64,000 nt of DNA from Algimonas porphyrae (GCF_041429795.1 NZ_CP163424.1:434001-498000); one strand, 5' to 3'; positions 44,620 through 54,459 are shown, counted from the first letter of the stretch. Translations and numbers: made by a program. The notes: generated from the letters alone by a model not told the origin.

Positions 44620-45804
44620 TCAGCCGCGCGTGCTGATCGCTTCCGCAATCTCCATCGCAAAGGCGTCGAAGCGGCGCTGGGTCAGGCTCAGTTGCGATCC
44701 GTCATTGGTGACCAGCGTGATGGCCGCATTGCGGTCGGGCAGCAGGACCAGCAGCGCATACCACATGGTGTTCGATCCATTGTGCCAGATGACGGGCTCC
44801 GGGCCGTCGCCCAGATCGCGGCTCTGTACGACCCAGCCATAGGCGTAATCGTTCATGTCCGGCGTATGCAGCCGCTCGAAGGTGGCCGGGCTGAGAATGG
44901 CCTGACTGGACTGTCCTGCATCCAGATGCGCCTGCGCGTAGGACAAAAGATCATCCAGTCCCATGTGCATTGTCCCGGCGGCGGCCATCCATGGCGGATT
45001 GTCCGCCGCCTCCGAGGGGTCAGCTGCGATCTTGGCCGGGCCCAGCTTGCGATGTCCCCATGGAACCTCGGCTGTGTCCTCGCCTGTCGGGGCGCCGAAG
45101 CCCAGCCTGTCCATCGATAGCGGCGCGGCCAGTTGCGTCCGGATGATGGTTTCCCAGTGTTCCCCCGTCGCCTCTTCCGCCATCAGGGACGCCAGCATGA
45201 ACCCCTCATTGGAATAGGCAAAGGCGCTGCCCGGCGCCACGCGCGGCGGCTCGGACAGCAGGGTTGCCGCCATTTCACGCCTCACTTCGGCGAGGCGGAC
45301 CGGTTCGGATACCTGATTGATCATGCCGGAAATCGGCCCACGCGGAATGCTCGCGGTATGGGTCAGCAGCTGCGACAGGGTCACATCCGCCCAAGCCGCG
45401 TCCATCTCCATATCGCTCAGCCGGCTGCCGAGCGTATCGTCCCAACTCATCGCGCCGGCTTCGACCAGCCGCGCAATCGCGGTCGCGCTCATCGATTTGC
45501 CGATCGAGCCCATGTGATAGAGGTCGTCCAGCTGCAGGGCGGTCTGTTCGTCCTTGGTGCGCCAGCCCGTGACGGCTTGGGCGATGACGTCGCCCCCCAC
45601 CATCACTTTCGCGGCCATGCCAACCAGCTTGCGCTCCGCAGCAATACCGTCAATGGCGGCCTTCAGACCCGCATCGTCCAGTGACGTTAGGGGATCCGCA
45701 GGCGGTCCAGGCTTGTTCGACTGCTTCGCCGCAAACCAGAGGATGCCGATGGCCAAGGCGATCAGCAGAATGAAACCGAGTAGGATCTTGAGGAAGAGTT
45801 TCAT
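44620..45804 (-). CDS. Membrane-anchored beta-lactamase-fold serine hydrolase
   Basis: A 394-residue protein with an N-terminal membrane anchor (residues 1-27). The Ser-x-x-Lys motif is SIGKSMSA, the Tyr motif is YSNEGF, and a late HNG motif (WHNGSNT) replaces KTG. These place it in the class C beta-lactamase / penicillin-binding-like family; such proteins act as peptidases or esterases in the envelope. The substrate is unknown. It is upstream of the amidase-like lipoprotein, 89 bases apart. Confidence 0.82.
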   Translation of the reverse strand: MKLFLKILLGFILLIALAIGILWFAAKQSNKPGPPADPLTSLDDAGLKAAIDGIAAERKLVGMAAKVMVGGDVIAQAVTGWRTKDEQTALQLDDLYHMGSIGKSMSATAIARLVEAGAMSWDDTLGSRLSDMEMDAAWADVTLSQLLTHTASIPRGPISGMINQVSEPVRLAEVRREMAATLLSEPPRVAPGSAFAYSNEGFMLASLMAEEATGEHWETIIRTQLAAPLSMDRLGFGAPTGEDTAEVPWGHRKLGPAKIAADPSEAADNPPWMAAAGTMHMGLDDLLSYAQAHLDAGQSSQAILSPATFERLHTPDMNDYAYGWVVQSRDLGDGPEPVIWHNGSNTMWYALLVLLPDRNAAITLVTNDGSQLSLTQRRFDAFAMEIAEAISTRG

Positions 45805-45846
45805 GCCCTGTCTTTAACAGGCGAACCGCGAAGAGGGGAGTCGCTC

Positions 45847-46167
45847 TTATTCGGACAAAGTGTCTTTGCTTCGCGCGGTCGTGTCGTCCGTCCGGGTCTC
45901 CTGCAGGCGCGCATAGGCATACAGGCCGATCGCTGCGACAGCGACGGCACCAACGCCCAGTCCGATGCCACGTGGATGCGCCGTGGCAAAAGCGGACGTC
46001 CGCGTCATTGCCCGACGCGCGCCACGGCTAGCCGGGCGCAAGGCCGAACGGAGTTGGGCACGCGACAGCCGTCCTGAGAACGGTCTGTCACTGCCAAAGA
46101 GGTCCAAGGCATTCGTCAGACGGGAGCGTTTGCGGGGTTTGAAAGTGTCAAGAAACGTACTGATCAT
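45847..46167 (-). CDS. Small single-pass membrane protein of unknown function
   Basis: A 106-residue protein with a strongly basic N-terminal region (KPRKRSRLTNALDLFG, then RRAMTR), one hydrophobic segment (GIGLGVGAVAVAAIGLYAYA) and an acidic C-terminal tail. I do not recognise it. The ATG at 46167 is preferred to an upstream in-frame start. A pair of hairpins lies upstream (46281-46412). Confidence 0.55.
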   Translation of the reverse strand: MISTFLDTFKPRKRSRLTNALDLFGSDRPFSGRLSRAQLRSALRPASRGARRAMTRTSAFATAHPRGIGLGVGAVAVAAIGLYAYARLQETRTDDTTARSKDTLSE

Positions 46168-46280
46168 GGGTCTCTCCGAAAATGTCGGGAGGATAACGCG
46201 TGGAGGCCGGGATTGGTTTCTGGTGTCGCTCCAGACACTCAATATCTAGACCGCCGCTTCCAAGAAAGAGATCAAAATGA

Positions 46281-46319
46281 AGGCCCGGCTACCCGGGGTT
46301 GGAAACCGGGGCCGGGCCT
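46281..46319 (-). terminator. Nested GC-rich hairpin
   Basis: Arms AGGCCCGGC (46281-46289) and GCCGGGCCT (46311-46319) enclose a second small stem CCCGG/CCGGG. On the minus strand the stem is followed by a TTCATTTT tract, so it may back up termination of the gene at 46420-46977. Confidence 0.4.
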
Positions 46320-46380
46320 GATAGGGAATGTCAATCGGTTATCAGTCGATAAGGCGAGTTTGCGCTCCGCCAATCCCAAA

Positions 46381-46412
46381 TCGGAGCAACCTTCTGTATA
46401 AGGTTGCTCCGA
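46381..46412 (-). terminator. Long perfect hairpin, possible bidirectional terminator
   Basis: A 13-base perfect stem TCGGAGCAACCTT / AAGGTTGCTCCGA with a 6-base loop ends just downstream of the minus-strand gene stop at 46420. A TTTT tract follows on the plus strand; the minus side ends TTTGGG. Confidence 0.6.
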
Positions 46413-46419
46413 CAATATT

Positions 46420-46977
46420 TTAATTCATCGCTAGAGCATTGATTACAGCTGAAATCTTGCGAGCTTCAGCCGTTGTAAGGTCATTAGGCAAATTAGCGAT
46501 TTTGACAGTCAAATTTGCGCGCAATGGAATTGGGAAAATAACGACGTTAGATGACGCAGACTCATCCACCTCTACTGACGAAGAAGTCTTTCGATCAGGG
46601 GTTTGGTCCGTGCCCTGTGTAATATTCGTTGATGTCTTAGATTTGTTCTTACTGCTTTTTCGTGTTTGAGACTTTGGAGAAAAGCCAAGCGGGTTTTCTC
46701 TGTAAGATATAAAGTCTGCAAGGGCAGACTTAGTACGAGATTTGTAAGTTTTTAGACTCTGGGGCGTGAATTTATCGCCTTGCTTGTTAGCAAATCGTAG
46801 GGCTAACGAGTCGAGGTCAATCTCTCTGACATCTAGGCGCTCATCTTGTTCTAAGACATCGAATAATGCCGAAGCGGCACTCTTACGAGCGTTGGCAGTG
46901 TTAGCCTTGAGCAAGCCTTTTCCAGCGAGGTAGTCCATGAAATCGAGGACGTCCTGTGTTGTGTATGAATTCTTCAT
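46420..46977 (-). CDS. Low-GC gene: integrase core-binding-like N-domain with PLR-DLT tail, no catalytic domain
   Basis: A 185-residue protein with base composition clearly lower in GC (sampled lines near 42%) than the flanking genes. Residues ~5-95 (TTQDVLDFMDYLAGKGLL..., FTPQSLKTYKSRTKSALADF) resemble the SAM-like core-binding domain of tyrosine recombinases. The RxxR/Y catalytic domain is absent. A Ser/Thr/Lys-rich linker leads to a C-terminal motif IPLRANLTVKIANLPNDLT followed by EARKISAVINALA. Its position between cobT and a small membrane protein, with hairpins at its end, suggests a horizontally acquired insert. Function unknown. Confidence 0.65.
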   Translation of the reverse strand: MKNSYTTQDVLDFMDYLAGKGLLKANTANARKSAASALFDVLEQDERLDVREIDLDSLALRFANKQGDKFTPQSLKTYKSRTKSALADFISYRENPLGFSPKSQTRKSSKNKSKTSTNITQGTDQTPDRKTSSSVEVDESASSNVVIFPIPLRANLTVKIANLPNDLTTAEARKISAVINALAMN

Positions 46978-47040
46978 GAAGGCCAGATAATGAAGGTTGA
47001 TGGAAATGTCAACAATCTTGTCTAATTAATCAACCAAGCG

Positions 47041-48873
47041 TTATCTTCGCCCTGTGTCAAACAGCTCAGCCAGTTTCTCCGTCATGGCTCCGCCTAGCTG
47101 CTCCACATCCATGATCGTCACGGCCTTGGCGTACCAGCGCGTGACATCGTGGCCGATGCCGATAGCGACGAGTTCGACGTCGGAGCGGTTTTCGATCATG
47201 TCGATCTTTTCGCGCAAATGTGCTTCGAGCAGGCCGGTCTTGTTCTGACTTTGCGTGGCGTCATCGACGGGCGCGCCGTCGCTGATGACCATCATGATGC
47301 GGCGCTGTTCCGGTCGGGCCATCAGGCGGCGATAGGCCCAGTCCAGCGCTTCGCCATCGATATTTTCCTTCAGCAGCCCTTCGCGCATCATCAGGCCGAG
47401 ATTACGCTTGGCGCGTCGCCACGGCATGTCGGCGGATTTGTAGACGATATGGCGCAGATCGTTCAGGCGTCCGGGTCCGTCTTCCTGCTGACGGGGTTTG
47501 CCGGCGGCCATCCAGTCCTGAAAGCTCTTGCCGCCTTTCCAAGCCTTGGTTGTGAAGCCGAGAATTTCCGCCTTCACGCCGCACCGTTCCAGCGTGCGAG
47601 CCATGATGTCGGCGCAGACGGCGGCGACCATGATCGGACGCCCGCGCATGGATCCGCTATTGTCGATCAGGATGGAGACCACTGTGTCGCGGAAATCGGT
47701 TTCCTTCTCTTCCTTGAAGGTCAGTGCGCTCATCGGGTCGATAATGACCCGGGTCAGGCGTGCTGTGTCCAGCATCCCTTCCTCCAGATCGAAGGTCCAG
47801 CTGCGCTGCTGCTGCGCTTGCAGGCGGCGCTGCAAACGATTGGCCAGACGCGCAATGACGGAGGACAGCCCCGCCATATGCCCGTCCAGATAGCCGCGCA
47901 GCCGTTCCAGCTCTTCGACGGGACACAGGTCCTCGGCCTTGATCACCTCGTCATGGCGGGTCGTATAGATGCGGTAGGGGGTCGGGCTGTTGCGCGGTTG
48001 CGGGCGCTGGCTGGGGGCATCAGGCGACTGTTCGCTGTCATCGGACTCACCGTCGATGTTTTCGGCATCGACGATGTCCTGCGCCTCGTCGGAATCGTCT
48101 TCGAGCGCGTCGGCGTCCGAGACTTCGGTCTGACCCTGCTGTTCCTCATTGGGCGCGTCGGCGGACTGGTCTTCCTGTTCCTGCTCCTCGTCCTGCTGGC
48201 TCTCCTCATCCTGATCGTCATCGGCGTCCGGATCGGCCTGATCATGGTCCAGCGTCAGATCGGCGATAAAATCATTGACCTGTCTGGCATAGCCGTCCTG
48301 ATCGTGAATAAGGTCGAGCAAAGCCTTGATCCGGCCTTGGCTGCGCTGACTGATTTCGTCGCGCCAGGCGGTCATGATGCCGTTCGTCGTCTCCGGCAGT
48401 TCGCGCCCGCTCATCCGCTCGCGCGCATAAAGGCCGATCGCTTCGGCAAAGCTCGTGTCGTCCTTTGCGATGTCGGGCTTGTCGAACCCGCGCCGCTTGG
48501 CCCGGGCCGATAGCGCCGCGGTGAGGTTATCGGCCACGCCGGACAGGTGCTGCCCGCCCAGCGTTTCGACCCGTGCCTGTTCCAGCGCTTCGAACACAGC
48601 GCGTGCGGCCCCGGATTTAGGCAGGTTGGCGCTGTGAATATCGGCGTCGTGCAGCGCGATCCGAAGGGCCAGGCCGTCGGCCTCGCCGCGCGCCTTGGCG
48701 ATCACCTCCGGTCGCGGTGTCGGTGGCAGGCTCGGCAGCATGACCTGATCGCGCACCAGCCCGGCTACGTCACCGCCGAAGGACACATCCAGATCGTCTC
48801 GCCCTGCAATCGCCTTGGTGGCGGAGGCGAGCGAGCGCTTGAACGTGTCGATGGGTTTCGGAGCGTCAATCAT
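47041..48873 (-). CDS. cobT: Cobaltochelatase subunit CobT
   Basis: A 610-residue protein with an N-terminal helical domain, a long Asp/Glu-rich linker (~215-300) and a C-terminal von Willebrand-type domain with the metal-ion-dependent site IDNSGSM and later ISDGAPVDD. This matches CobT of the aerobic cobalamin pathway, where CobN-CobS-CobT inserts cobalt into hydrogenobyrinate a,c-diamide. CobS and CobN are not in this window. The gene stands alone between low-GC DNA and a lipoprotein. Start ATG at 48873. Confidence 0.9.
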   Translation of the reverse strand: MIDAPKPIDTFKRSLASATKAIAGRDDLDVSFGGDVAGLVRDQVMLPSLPPTPRPEVIAKARGEADGLALRIALHDADIHSANLPKSGAARAVFEALEQARVETLGGQHLSGVADNLTAALSARAKRRGFDKPDIAKDDTSFAEAIGLYARERMSGRELPETTNGIMTAWRDEISQRSQGRIKALLDLIHDQDGYARQVNDFIADLTLDHDQADPDADDDQDEESQQDEEQEQEDQSADAPNEEQQGQTEVSDADALEDDSDEAQDIVDAENIDGESDDSEQSPDAPSQRPQPRNSPTPYRIYTTRHDEVIKAEDLCPVEELERLRGYLDGHMAGLSSVIARLANRLQRRLQAQQQRSWTFDLEEGMLDTARLTRVIIDPMSALTFKEEKETDFRDTVVSILIDNSGSMRGRPIMVAAVCADIMARTLERCGVKAEILGFTTKAWKGGKSFQDWMAAGKPRQQEDGPGRLNDLRHIVYKSADMPWRRAKRNLGLMMREGLLKENIDGEALDWAYRRLMARPEQRRIMMVISDGAPVDDATQSQNKTGLLEAHLREKIDMIENRSDVELVAIGIGHDVTRWYAKAVTIMDVEQLGGAMTEKLAELFDTGRR

Positions 48874-48944
48874 GTCGCGTCTTGTTTACGGATGAGCGGC
48901 CCGCTTGGGTAGCGCCGATCTGTATTCAGTTGATCTTTATACCC

Positions 48945-49538
48945 CTAGTCGGAGGCAGTCGTTTCACACAAATGATCATCGGATGTGTTCATCGTCTCAG
49001 CCAATGCGGACGTGTCCATCGTCTGCCTGCGTAGAAGCTGAAAGAAGGCGCTGTCTGCCTGTGTCCTGATATAGACCCGTATTGGCAGCGCATCCGGGAA
49101 GGTGCGATTGTCCAGCTGGCAGAACCCGACGGATGCGCCGAATGTGGCTGTGACATCGTCCCTTTCCGCTTTCATGCGCAACGCATCCACACGGAAGGTG
49201 CGTAGTGCCTGCGCCGCGCTCTCCGAAAGTTTGAACGGGTGAACATGCTGACCTGCCTTTGTTGCGCGCTGCAGTACCCGGTCCGGCGTCCTGACAGGCA
49301 TATCGACGACCTGCCGGATTCTTATCGTTTCGCCCGTGTCATCATCTTCCAATGCAATGCTCAGCCGTGCTGTTTCCGGTTTAACCCCGACATTATCGGG
49401 CAGGATGACGGCCAGTTCGAGGGCTTCCGGGTGGATCGTTTCAACGTCGAGCCGCATCAGCTTCGGCAGAGAGGTCAGCGGAATGCTGGCACAGCCAGCC
49501 AGCGCTAGGAGAAACAGGGCGAGAGAGAAATTTTTCAC
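48945..49538 (-). CDS. Small lipoprotein of unknown function
   Basis: A 197-residue protein with lipobox LAGC early (MKNFSLALFLLALAGC). The mature part is mixed alpha/beta with two cysteines (GFCQLD, LCETT) and no motif I recognise. It diverges from the DUF2975 gene at 49598; the two starts are about 60 bases apart with a palindrome between them. Confidence 0.6.
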   Translation of the reverse strand: MKNFSLALFLLALAGCASIPLTSLPKLMRLDVETIHPEALELAVILPDNVGVKPETARLSIALEDDDTGETIRIRQVVDMPVRTPDRVLQRATKAGQHVHPFKLSESAAQALRTFRVDALRMKAERDDVTATFGASVGFCQLDNRTFPDALPIRVYIRTQADSAFFQLLRRQTMDTSALAETMNTSDDHLCETTASD

Positions 49539-49557
49539 TGGACATTCCTGTTTCAGG

Positions 49558-49579
49558 TATGATTATTAATGTAAAACAT
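49558..49579. promoter_or_regulatory. Promoter/operator candidate upstream of DUF2975-XRE module
   Basis: TATGAT (49558-49563) could be a -10 element. An ATGT-AAA-ACAT palindrome (49569-49579) follows directly and resembles an XRE operator. The heptamer ATGTAAA also occurs at 924-930, in the operator-like region of the other module in the window. Confidence 0.35.
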
Positions 49580-49597
49580 GAATAAATGGAGGTTGCC

Positions 49598-50116
49598 ATG
49601 ACGTCAATATCTTTGCCGCAACACACAATCCGCTGGTGCCGGACCTTGGCAATCATAGCTATCCTGTCGGGACTGGGCTTCGGCGTGGTCCTTTTTTTGC
49701 AGGGTTACCCCTTCCTGCAGCTGTCGCAATTAAGTGACGGGCCTTACACATTGTCGGGCATGCCGCGTCATCTGGCGATGATCTTCGTTGTCATTCTCGT
49801 GGGTCTGCATGCATTGATCTTTATAGCCATCGCACAGCTCTTTCACATATTGGCGCGCGGTGAGGTGCTGACGGAACGTATGGCGGTTTCCGTCATCCGG
49901 ATTGGTCAGGCCCATCTGGCGATTGGGGTTCTGACATTTCTCTGGCCATCGGTCAGAGCTGTTCTGGAGGCGATGAGCGGCGGCAATGCCATGCTGAAGG
50001 TTGGCATTGACAGCGAGATCATCATGACTCTGCTGATCGGTGCGGCGCTGCTGATGCTGGGCCGCGTGTTCCGGATTGCGATCAATCTGGCCGAGGAAAA
50101 CAGGCAGTTCGTCTGA
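49598..50116 (+). CDS. DUF2975 membrane protein
   Basis: A 172-residue protein with four predicted membrane helices; helix-loop pattern and position next to a short XRE gene match DUF2975 proteins. The ATG at 49598 is preferred because GGAGG lies five bases upstream (49588-49592). Its TGA overlaps the start of the XRE gene. The role is unknown; in other bacteria such pairs are thought to form membrane-linked regulatory modules. Confidence 0.75.
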   Translation: MTSISLPQHTIRWCRTLAIIAILSGLGFGVVLFLQGYPFLQLSQLSDGPYTLSGMPRHLAMIFVVILVGLHALIFIAIAQLFHILARGEVLTERMAVSVIRIGQAHLAIGVLTFLWPSVRAVLEAMSGGNAMLKVGIDSEIIMTLLIGAALLMLGRVFRIAINLAEENRQFV

Positions 50117-50316
50117 TGGCGATTATCGTCAGGCTCGACGTCATGCTGGCGAGGCGAAAGATGAAGAGCAAGGAACTGGCCGCCCGGATCGGCATATCCG
50201 AACAGAACGTCTCCATGTTGCGACAGGGCAAGGTCAAGGGTGTTCGGTTCGAAACGCTCGACAGGATTTGCGAGGCGCTCGATTGCATGCCCGGCGATCT
50301 GCTTGATCGGGAATAG
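50116..50316 (+). CDS. Short XRE-family regulator partnered with DUF2975
   Basis: A 66-residue helix-turn-helix protein (SKELAARIGISEQNVSMLRQ, then LDRICEALDCMPGDLL) with no extra domain. It overlaps the DUF2975 gene by one base (TGATG), suggesting translational coupling. The likely operator is the palindrome at 49569-49579. Confidence 0.85.
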   Translation: MAIIVRLDVMLARRKMKSKELAARIGISEQNVSMLRQGKVKGVRFETLDRICEALDCMPGDLLDRE

Positions 50317-50319
50317 CGG

Positions 50320-51477
50320 CTAAAGCCGGGCGCGCGCGGCCTCCAGCACGTCCGGGGCGACATTGGCTTCGAGCCGTTCGCGCAACGTCGCGCGGTCCTG
50401 CTGGTAATCGTCGATGGTGCTGTCGCCTGATTTCAGCAGCCAGTAGTAAGCTTCGCCGAAATCCTGGGGTGTGCCTTCGCCCTTGGCCAAGGTGAAAGCA
50501 TAGAGGAACATGCCTTCCGTATCGCCGCCTTCTGCCGCGCGGCGGAACCAGTCCGCTGCCGCCATATCGTCGCGTGATACACCTGCGCCTTGATAGACGA
50601 TCAGCCCATAATCGGCCTGAGCAGCGGCGTGGCCGCCTTTAGCGGCAAGGCCGAGCCAGTAGGCAGCCTTTTCCTCATCGGGACGGATTTCGAAGGTCTG
50701 TGAATACATCACGCCTGCTGCATAGGCGGCGTCGATGCTCCCGGCCTGCGCGGCCTGTTCATAGAGTTCGAGAGCGCGCGCCGGATCGCTTTCCAGATAG
50801 GTGTCGGCCAGACGTTTGGTTGCGTCCCGATCAAAGGCGGCGCTGGCGCGTTCCAGCAGACGACGCTCTTCCTGCGTATCGGGGGCTACGCCGCGTCCGG
50901 TGCGGTTCATATCCGCCAGCGCCAGTGTTGCATCATTGCGCCCGGCGTCAGACGCGCGCAGCAGATAGGCATAGGCGTCCGTATCGTCGAGGCCGGCTTC
51001 GCCCGCCAACCCCATTTCGCCCAGCGCGATTAGCGCGTCAGGATGGCTCCGCGCCGCCGCCATATCGTAGTAGCGGCGCGCCTCGACCAGATCGGGCTGA
51101 CCGGCTTCGCCCTTGCGCAGAATATGTCCGCACAGCACGGCAGCGTCGAGGCTACCATGATCCGCCGCCATCTTGCCGAGGCGCAAGGCTCGGTCAATGT
51201 CCCCTGATTGATAGGCGTTGAGGGCCGTTTCGAAGTCGGCGGTCGTCTGAACGGAGGATGTGGTCGGTGCGTTGGCGAGCGCTGGGTTGGGCGCTAGCTG
51301 AACTCCGCACAGAGCGAGGAGAGCAAACGCACAGACGCCGCCGCGCCGTCCGGATACTGCCAGACCCCGCTCGAGACCGCGATAAAGTCCGCGCCCGCCG
51401 CGATCACGGCTTGCGCATTGTCCGGCGTGATGCCGCCGATCGCGACGACCGGTGTTTCCATGGCCTGTTGCCACCAT
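50320..51477 (-). CDS. Sel1-repeat secreted protein, start codon uncertain
   Basis: A protein of about 320 mature residues made of at least seven Sel1-type units (for example [21 protein letters not shown] and [22 protein letters not shown]). A signal-peptide-like [11 protein letters not shown] precedes the repeats, but no ATG, GTG or TTG lies close in front of it in frame. The nearest starts are at about 51474-51477, inside thiE (overlap ~180 bases). Either translation starts upstream and the N-terminus is long, or it uses a rare start, or there is a sequencing/frame problem. Sel1 proteins are scaffolds for protein interactions. Confidence 0.55.
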   Translation of the reverse strand: MVATGHGNTGRRDRRHHAGQCASRDRGGRGLYRGLERGLAVSGRRGGVCAFALLALCGVQLAPNPALANAPTTSSVQTTADFETALNAYQSGDIDRALRLGKMAADHGSLDAAVLCGHILRKGEAGQPDLVEARRYYDMAAARSHPDALIALGEMGLAGEAGLDDTDAYAYLLRASDAGRNDATLALADMNRTGRGVAPDTQEERRLLERASAAFDRDATKRLADTYLESDPARALELYEQAAQAGSIDAAYAAGVMYSQTFEIRPDEEKAAYWLGLAAKGGHAAAQADYGLIVYQGAGVSRDDMAAADWFRRAAEGGDTEGMFLYAFTLAKGEGTPQDFGEAYYWLLKSGDSTIDDYQQDRATLRERLEANVAPDVLEAARARL

Positions 51478-51932
51478 GACAAAATCTCCAGCTCGGCGCG
51501 GGTTTTGGGGTCTTTCGTCGGCGTCTCGAAGAACGCGCCAAAGGCCACATAGTCCGCACCTGCGCCCGCCGCTTCGAAGGCGAGCTGTTTCGAATTGTGG
51601 CAGGTCACGCCGATAATGGCATCCCCGCCGAGCAGTTCCCGCGATGACAAATAGTCCATATCGTCCTGCCCGACATGGACCCCGTCCGCGCCGATTGCAT
51701 CGACCAGATCGGGGCGGTCATTAAGGATGACAGCCGTGCCGCGTTGCTGCGCCCGCTTGCATATGGGCGTGGCCATCTGAACCAGCGCTGAATCCGTCAG
51801 GCCCTTCAGCCGGATCTGCAGACAGGCGACAGGCGCCGCCGATAGAGCCCCATCCAGCGTCTCCAGAAACGCTTCCAGATCGTCGATCTGCGGCGGTGTG
51901 ATCAGGTAAAGCTGGCAGCGAGGCTCGGACAT
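51294..51932 (-). CDS. thiE: Thiamine phosphate synthase
   Basis: A 212-residue protein with ThiE signatures: [26 protein letters not shown], then [21 protein letters not shown] and [10 protein letters not shown]. It joins the thiazole and pyrimidine moieties of thiamine. No thi operon genes or TPP riboswitch are visible. Its end overlaps the Sel1-repeat frame; it diverges from the metalloprotease at 52069. Confidence 0.92.
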   Translation of the reverse strand: MSEPRCQLYLITPPQIDDLEAFLETLDGALSAAPVACLQIRLKGLTDSALVQMATPICKRAQQRGTAVILNDRPDLVDAIGADGVHVGQDDMDYLSSRELLGGDAIIGVTCHNSKQLAFEAAGAGADYVAFGAFFETPTKDPKTRAELEILSWWQQAMETPVVAIGGITPDNAQAVIAAGADFIAVSSGVWQYPDGAAASVRLLSSLCAEFS

Positions 51933-52068
51933 GGAGCTGAAATGGCGGTTGCGGCACGATTTGCCAAGTGATGTTGGGCTTATCTTTCGTGCTGCGCAGT
52001 TCCCAGTCTTGGTATTTATTGCTGGGGACGGGCTTTCGTTTTCTGCAATCCTCCGTCATGACAGCTTC

Positions 52069-54459
52069 ATGCGTATTCTTATTATCGGCTTTTTCTCTCT
52101 CATTCTGGTTGCGTGTCAGCCCGCGCCGTCAGGCTCGTCAGACCCGCTTGCCGGAACGGATCATCGTGATGGCTTTCTCGCATTGCATGTAAACGACGCG
52201 ACCGGGCAGGTGCTGGCGACCCTGCCGACACCGGGCGATGACGGCATTGCCTTGCAAGCGATCCATACGGCCCGGCTGACGGCGGGGCTGGGCTCCAACC
52301 CGGTCGGACTGGATCGCGGCTGGGGCGATGGCGGCAAGGTCGTAATTTTCCGTCAGCGGGGCGACCGGATCGTGCTGGAACAGCCCAATCTGCGCTACCG
52401 GGCCAGTCCGGACAATCCGCTGGAAGAACGCGCCGTGGCGGAAAGCTTCGCTCCGTCCTTTCTCGCCAGTTTCGACATTATCGACCGTAGTGACGGTCTT
52501 CTGATCGACATGACAGGTTTTCTGACCAGCGATGTGCTGGGATTGCAACAATATCTGTCCGACGCCGGCCAGGGCAATTTCGCGCTCAAGGCGGACCGCA
52601 CGCTGATTGACACCGATAATGTGTTCAGCTTTCCGGACAACGCGGAATTCGATGTCTTCTTCACGCTGGAAACGTCAGACCCGGGCCGCGAAGTCGCGAC
52701 CACGGCTGCCAATGGCAGGACGGCGACCCTGATCCAGCATCACAGCTTCGTCCGCCTGCCCGATGACGGTTACTCGGTGCTGCAGTCCGATCCGCGCATC
52801 GCCGCGATCGAACAGGTCCATTATGATTACAGTGCGCCGCTCTCCGCCCCGATCGAAACACGGCTTGCCCGCCGTTACCGTCTACAAAAGGACGCAGACG
52901 GCAACACGATCAACCCGATCATCGTCTATATCGATGGCGGCGCGCCGGAACCGATCCGCTCCGCCCTGGTTGAAGGCGCGGCCTGGTGGGGCGAAGCCTT
53001 TGCGGAGGCCGGCTTCCCGGATGGCTACAGCGTCGAAATCCTTCCCGATGACATCCATCCACTCGATGTGCGTTACACGGTCGTGCAATGGGTGCACCGC
53101 CAGACGCGTGGCTGGTCCTATGGTGGCGGCGTGTCCGATCCGCGCACAGGCGAAATGCTCAAAGGGCATATCAATCTGGGATCCTTGCGCGTGCGTCAGG
53201 ACCGGATGATCTTCGAAGGGCTGCTGGGGGCGGATAAGACCGATAGCGGCGATCCGGATGATCCCGTGCAACTCGCCCTGATGCGCATCCGTCAACTCTC
53301 CGCCCACGAAGTCGGCCACGCGCTCGGTTTCATGCATAATTTCGCGGGCAGTTCCGACGACAAGGCTTCGGTCATGGATTATCCGGCCATGGATGTACGC
53401 ATCGTGGATGGCTCCCTGGATGTCACCAATGCTTACGGTGTCGGCATTGGTGACTGGGACATCTTTACGACGAAATGGCTCTATGGCGATTATACGGACG
53501 CTGAACGCGAAGCCTTGATCCGGGAGGCTTACGGCTCCGGACTGTCCTATGTCGCCGATGCCGATGGCCGCAGCGCGGGCACGGGCCATCCAGACGGCAG
53601 CGTCTGGGATAACGGCTCCGACGCGGTGGCGACCCTGCGTGAGGTGATGGCGGTTCGCCGCATCGCGCTGGACCGGTTCGGGCCTGACAACCTGCCCGAT
53701 GGCTGGAACCAGTCCGACCTCAATGCGGCGCTCGTGCCGATCTATCTCTACCATCGCTACCAGACAGCGGCTGCGGCCAAGTCGATCGGTGGCATGCGCT
53801 TCGATTACGGGCCGAACGGCGCGGCGATAGCTGCCGATATCGTGTCACCGGCGCGGCAGCGCGCCGCCCTCTCGGCGGTCCTGGCCACGCTCGATCCGGA
53901 AGCGCTCGACATTCCCGATAGCGTTCTGGCGCGACTGACACCGCGTCTGGGCTCCTTCAGCTTCGCCGATAGCGACCGCGAACTGTTCCGTCAGACAGCC
54001 AGCCCGGCCTTCGACGTGACCGCCGCCGCCGACACGGCTGCGGACCTGACCTTCGATGTTCTGCTGGACGCGCGGCGTCTGGCCCGGATAGCGGAATTTC
54101 ACCGTCGCGACGCGGCCAATCCCGGGCTTGACGAATTGATGGCGCAGACCCGCACCACCGTCATGGGCTTTTCGCGTGACGGACGGCAGGCCGACATCGC
54201 CAACACTGTACGGGCCCGGTTCGCCTATGCGCTGGCGGATCTGGCTGCGGGCGAACATCCACCGATCATCCGCGCCGCAGCCGAGGAAACGCTGGGTCGC
54301 ATGCAGCTCGAAGCCTCACTGTCTGGGACGGTTTTCGATCGCTGGCTGACCCGCGAAATAGAACGCCTACTGGATGCGGAGCGCGACGTTGCGGCCCTCA
54401 TCCCAGACCCGCAAACCCTGCCGCCCGGAAGTCCGATCGGGCAGGACGGATTGCACTAG
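52069..54459 (+). CDS. Large zinc metalloprotease lipoprotein (DUF5117/DUF4953-like)
   Basis: A 796-residue protein with lipobox LVAC after MRILIIGFFSLI. The zinc site is HEVGHALGFMHNF at residues 413-425, with SVMDYPAMD after it as in the DUF4953/DUF5117 family of bacterial zinc proteases. A beta-rich N-terminal half (~30-330) precedes it. The ATG at 52069 is preferred because it starts the signal peptide. It is probably a surface-exposed or periplasmic peptidase with unknown substrate; three bases separate it from the GFA-like gene. Confidence 0.85.
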   Translation: MRILIIGFFSLILVACQPAPSGSSDPLAGTDHRDGFLALHVNDATGQVLATLPTPGDDGIALQAIHTARLTAGLGSNPVGLDRGWGDGGKVVIFRQRGDRIVLEQPNLRYRASPDNPLEERAVAESFAPSFLASFDIIDRSDGLLIDMTGFLTSDVLGLQQYLSDAGQGNFALKADRTLIDTDNVFSFPDNAEFDVFFTLETSDPGREVATTAANGRTATLIQHHSFVRLPDDGYSVLQSDPRIAAIEQVHYDYSAPLSAPIETRLARRYRLQKDADGNTINPIIVYIDGGAPEPIRSALVEGAAWWGEAFAEAGFPDGYSVEILPDDIHPLDVRYTVVQWVHRQTRGWSYGGGVSDPRTGEMLKGHINLGSLRVRQDRMIFEGLLGADKTDSGDPDDPVQLALMRIRQLSAHEVGHALGFMHNFAGSSDDKASVMDYPAMDVRIVDGSLDVTNAYGVGIGDWDIFTTKWLYGDYTDAEREALIREAYGSGLSYVADADGRSAGTGHPDGSVWDNGSDAVATLREVMAVRRIALDRFGPDNLPDGWNQSDLNAALVPIYLYHRYQTAAAAKSIGGMRFDYGPNGAAIAADIVSPARQRAALSAVLATLDPEALDIPDSVLARLTPRLGSFSFADSDRELFRQTASPAFDVTAAADTAADLTFDVLLDARRLARIAEFHRRDAANPGLDELMAQTRTTVMGFSRDGRQADIANTVRARFAYALADLAAGEHPPIIRAAAEETLGRMQLEASLSGTVFDRWLTREIERLLDAERDVAALIPDPQTLPPGSPIGQDGLH

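Noticed and set aside
46250-46380. Possible tRNA next to the low-GC insert as an attachment site
   Set aside because: No cloverleaf could be folded, no GGTTCGA-type T-arm is present, and there is no CCA end.
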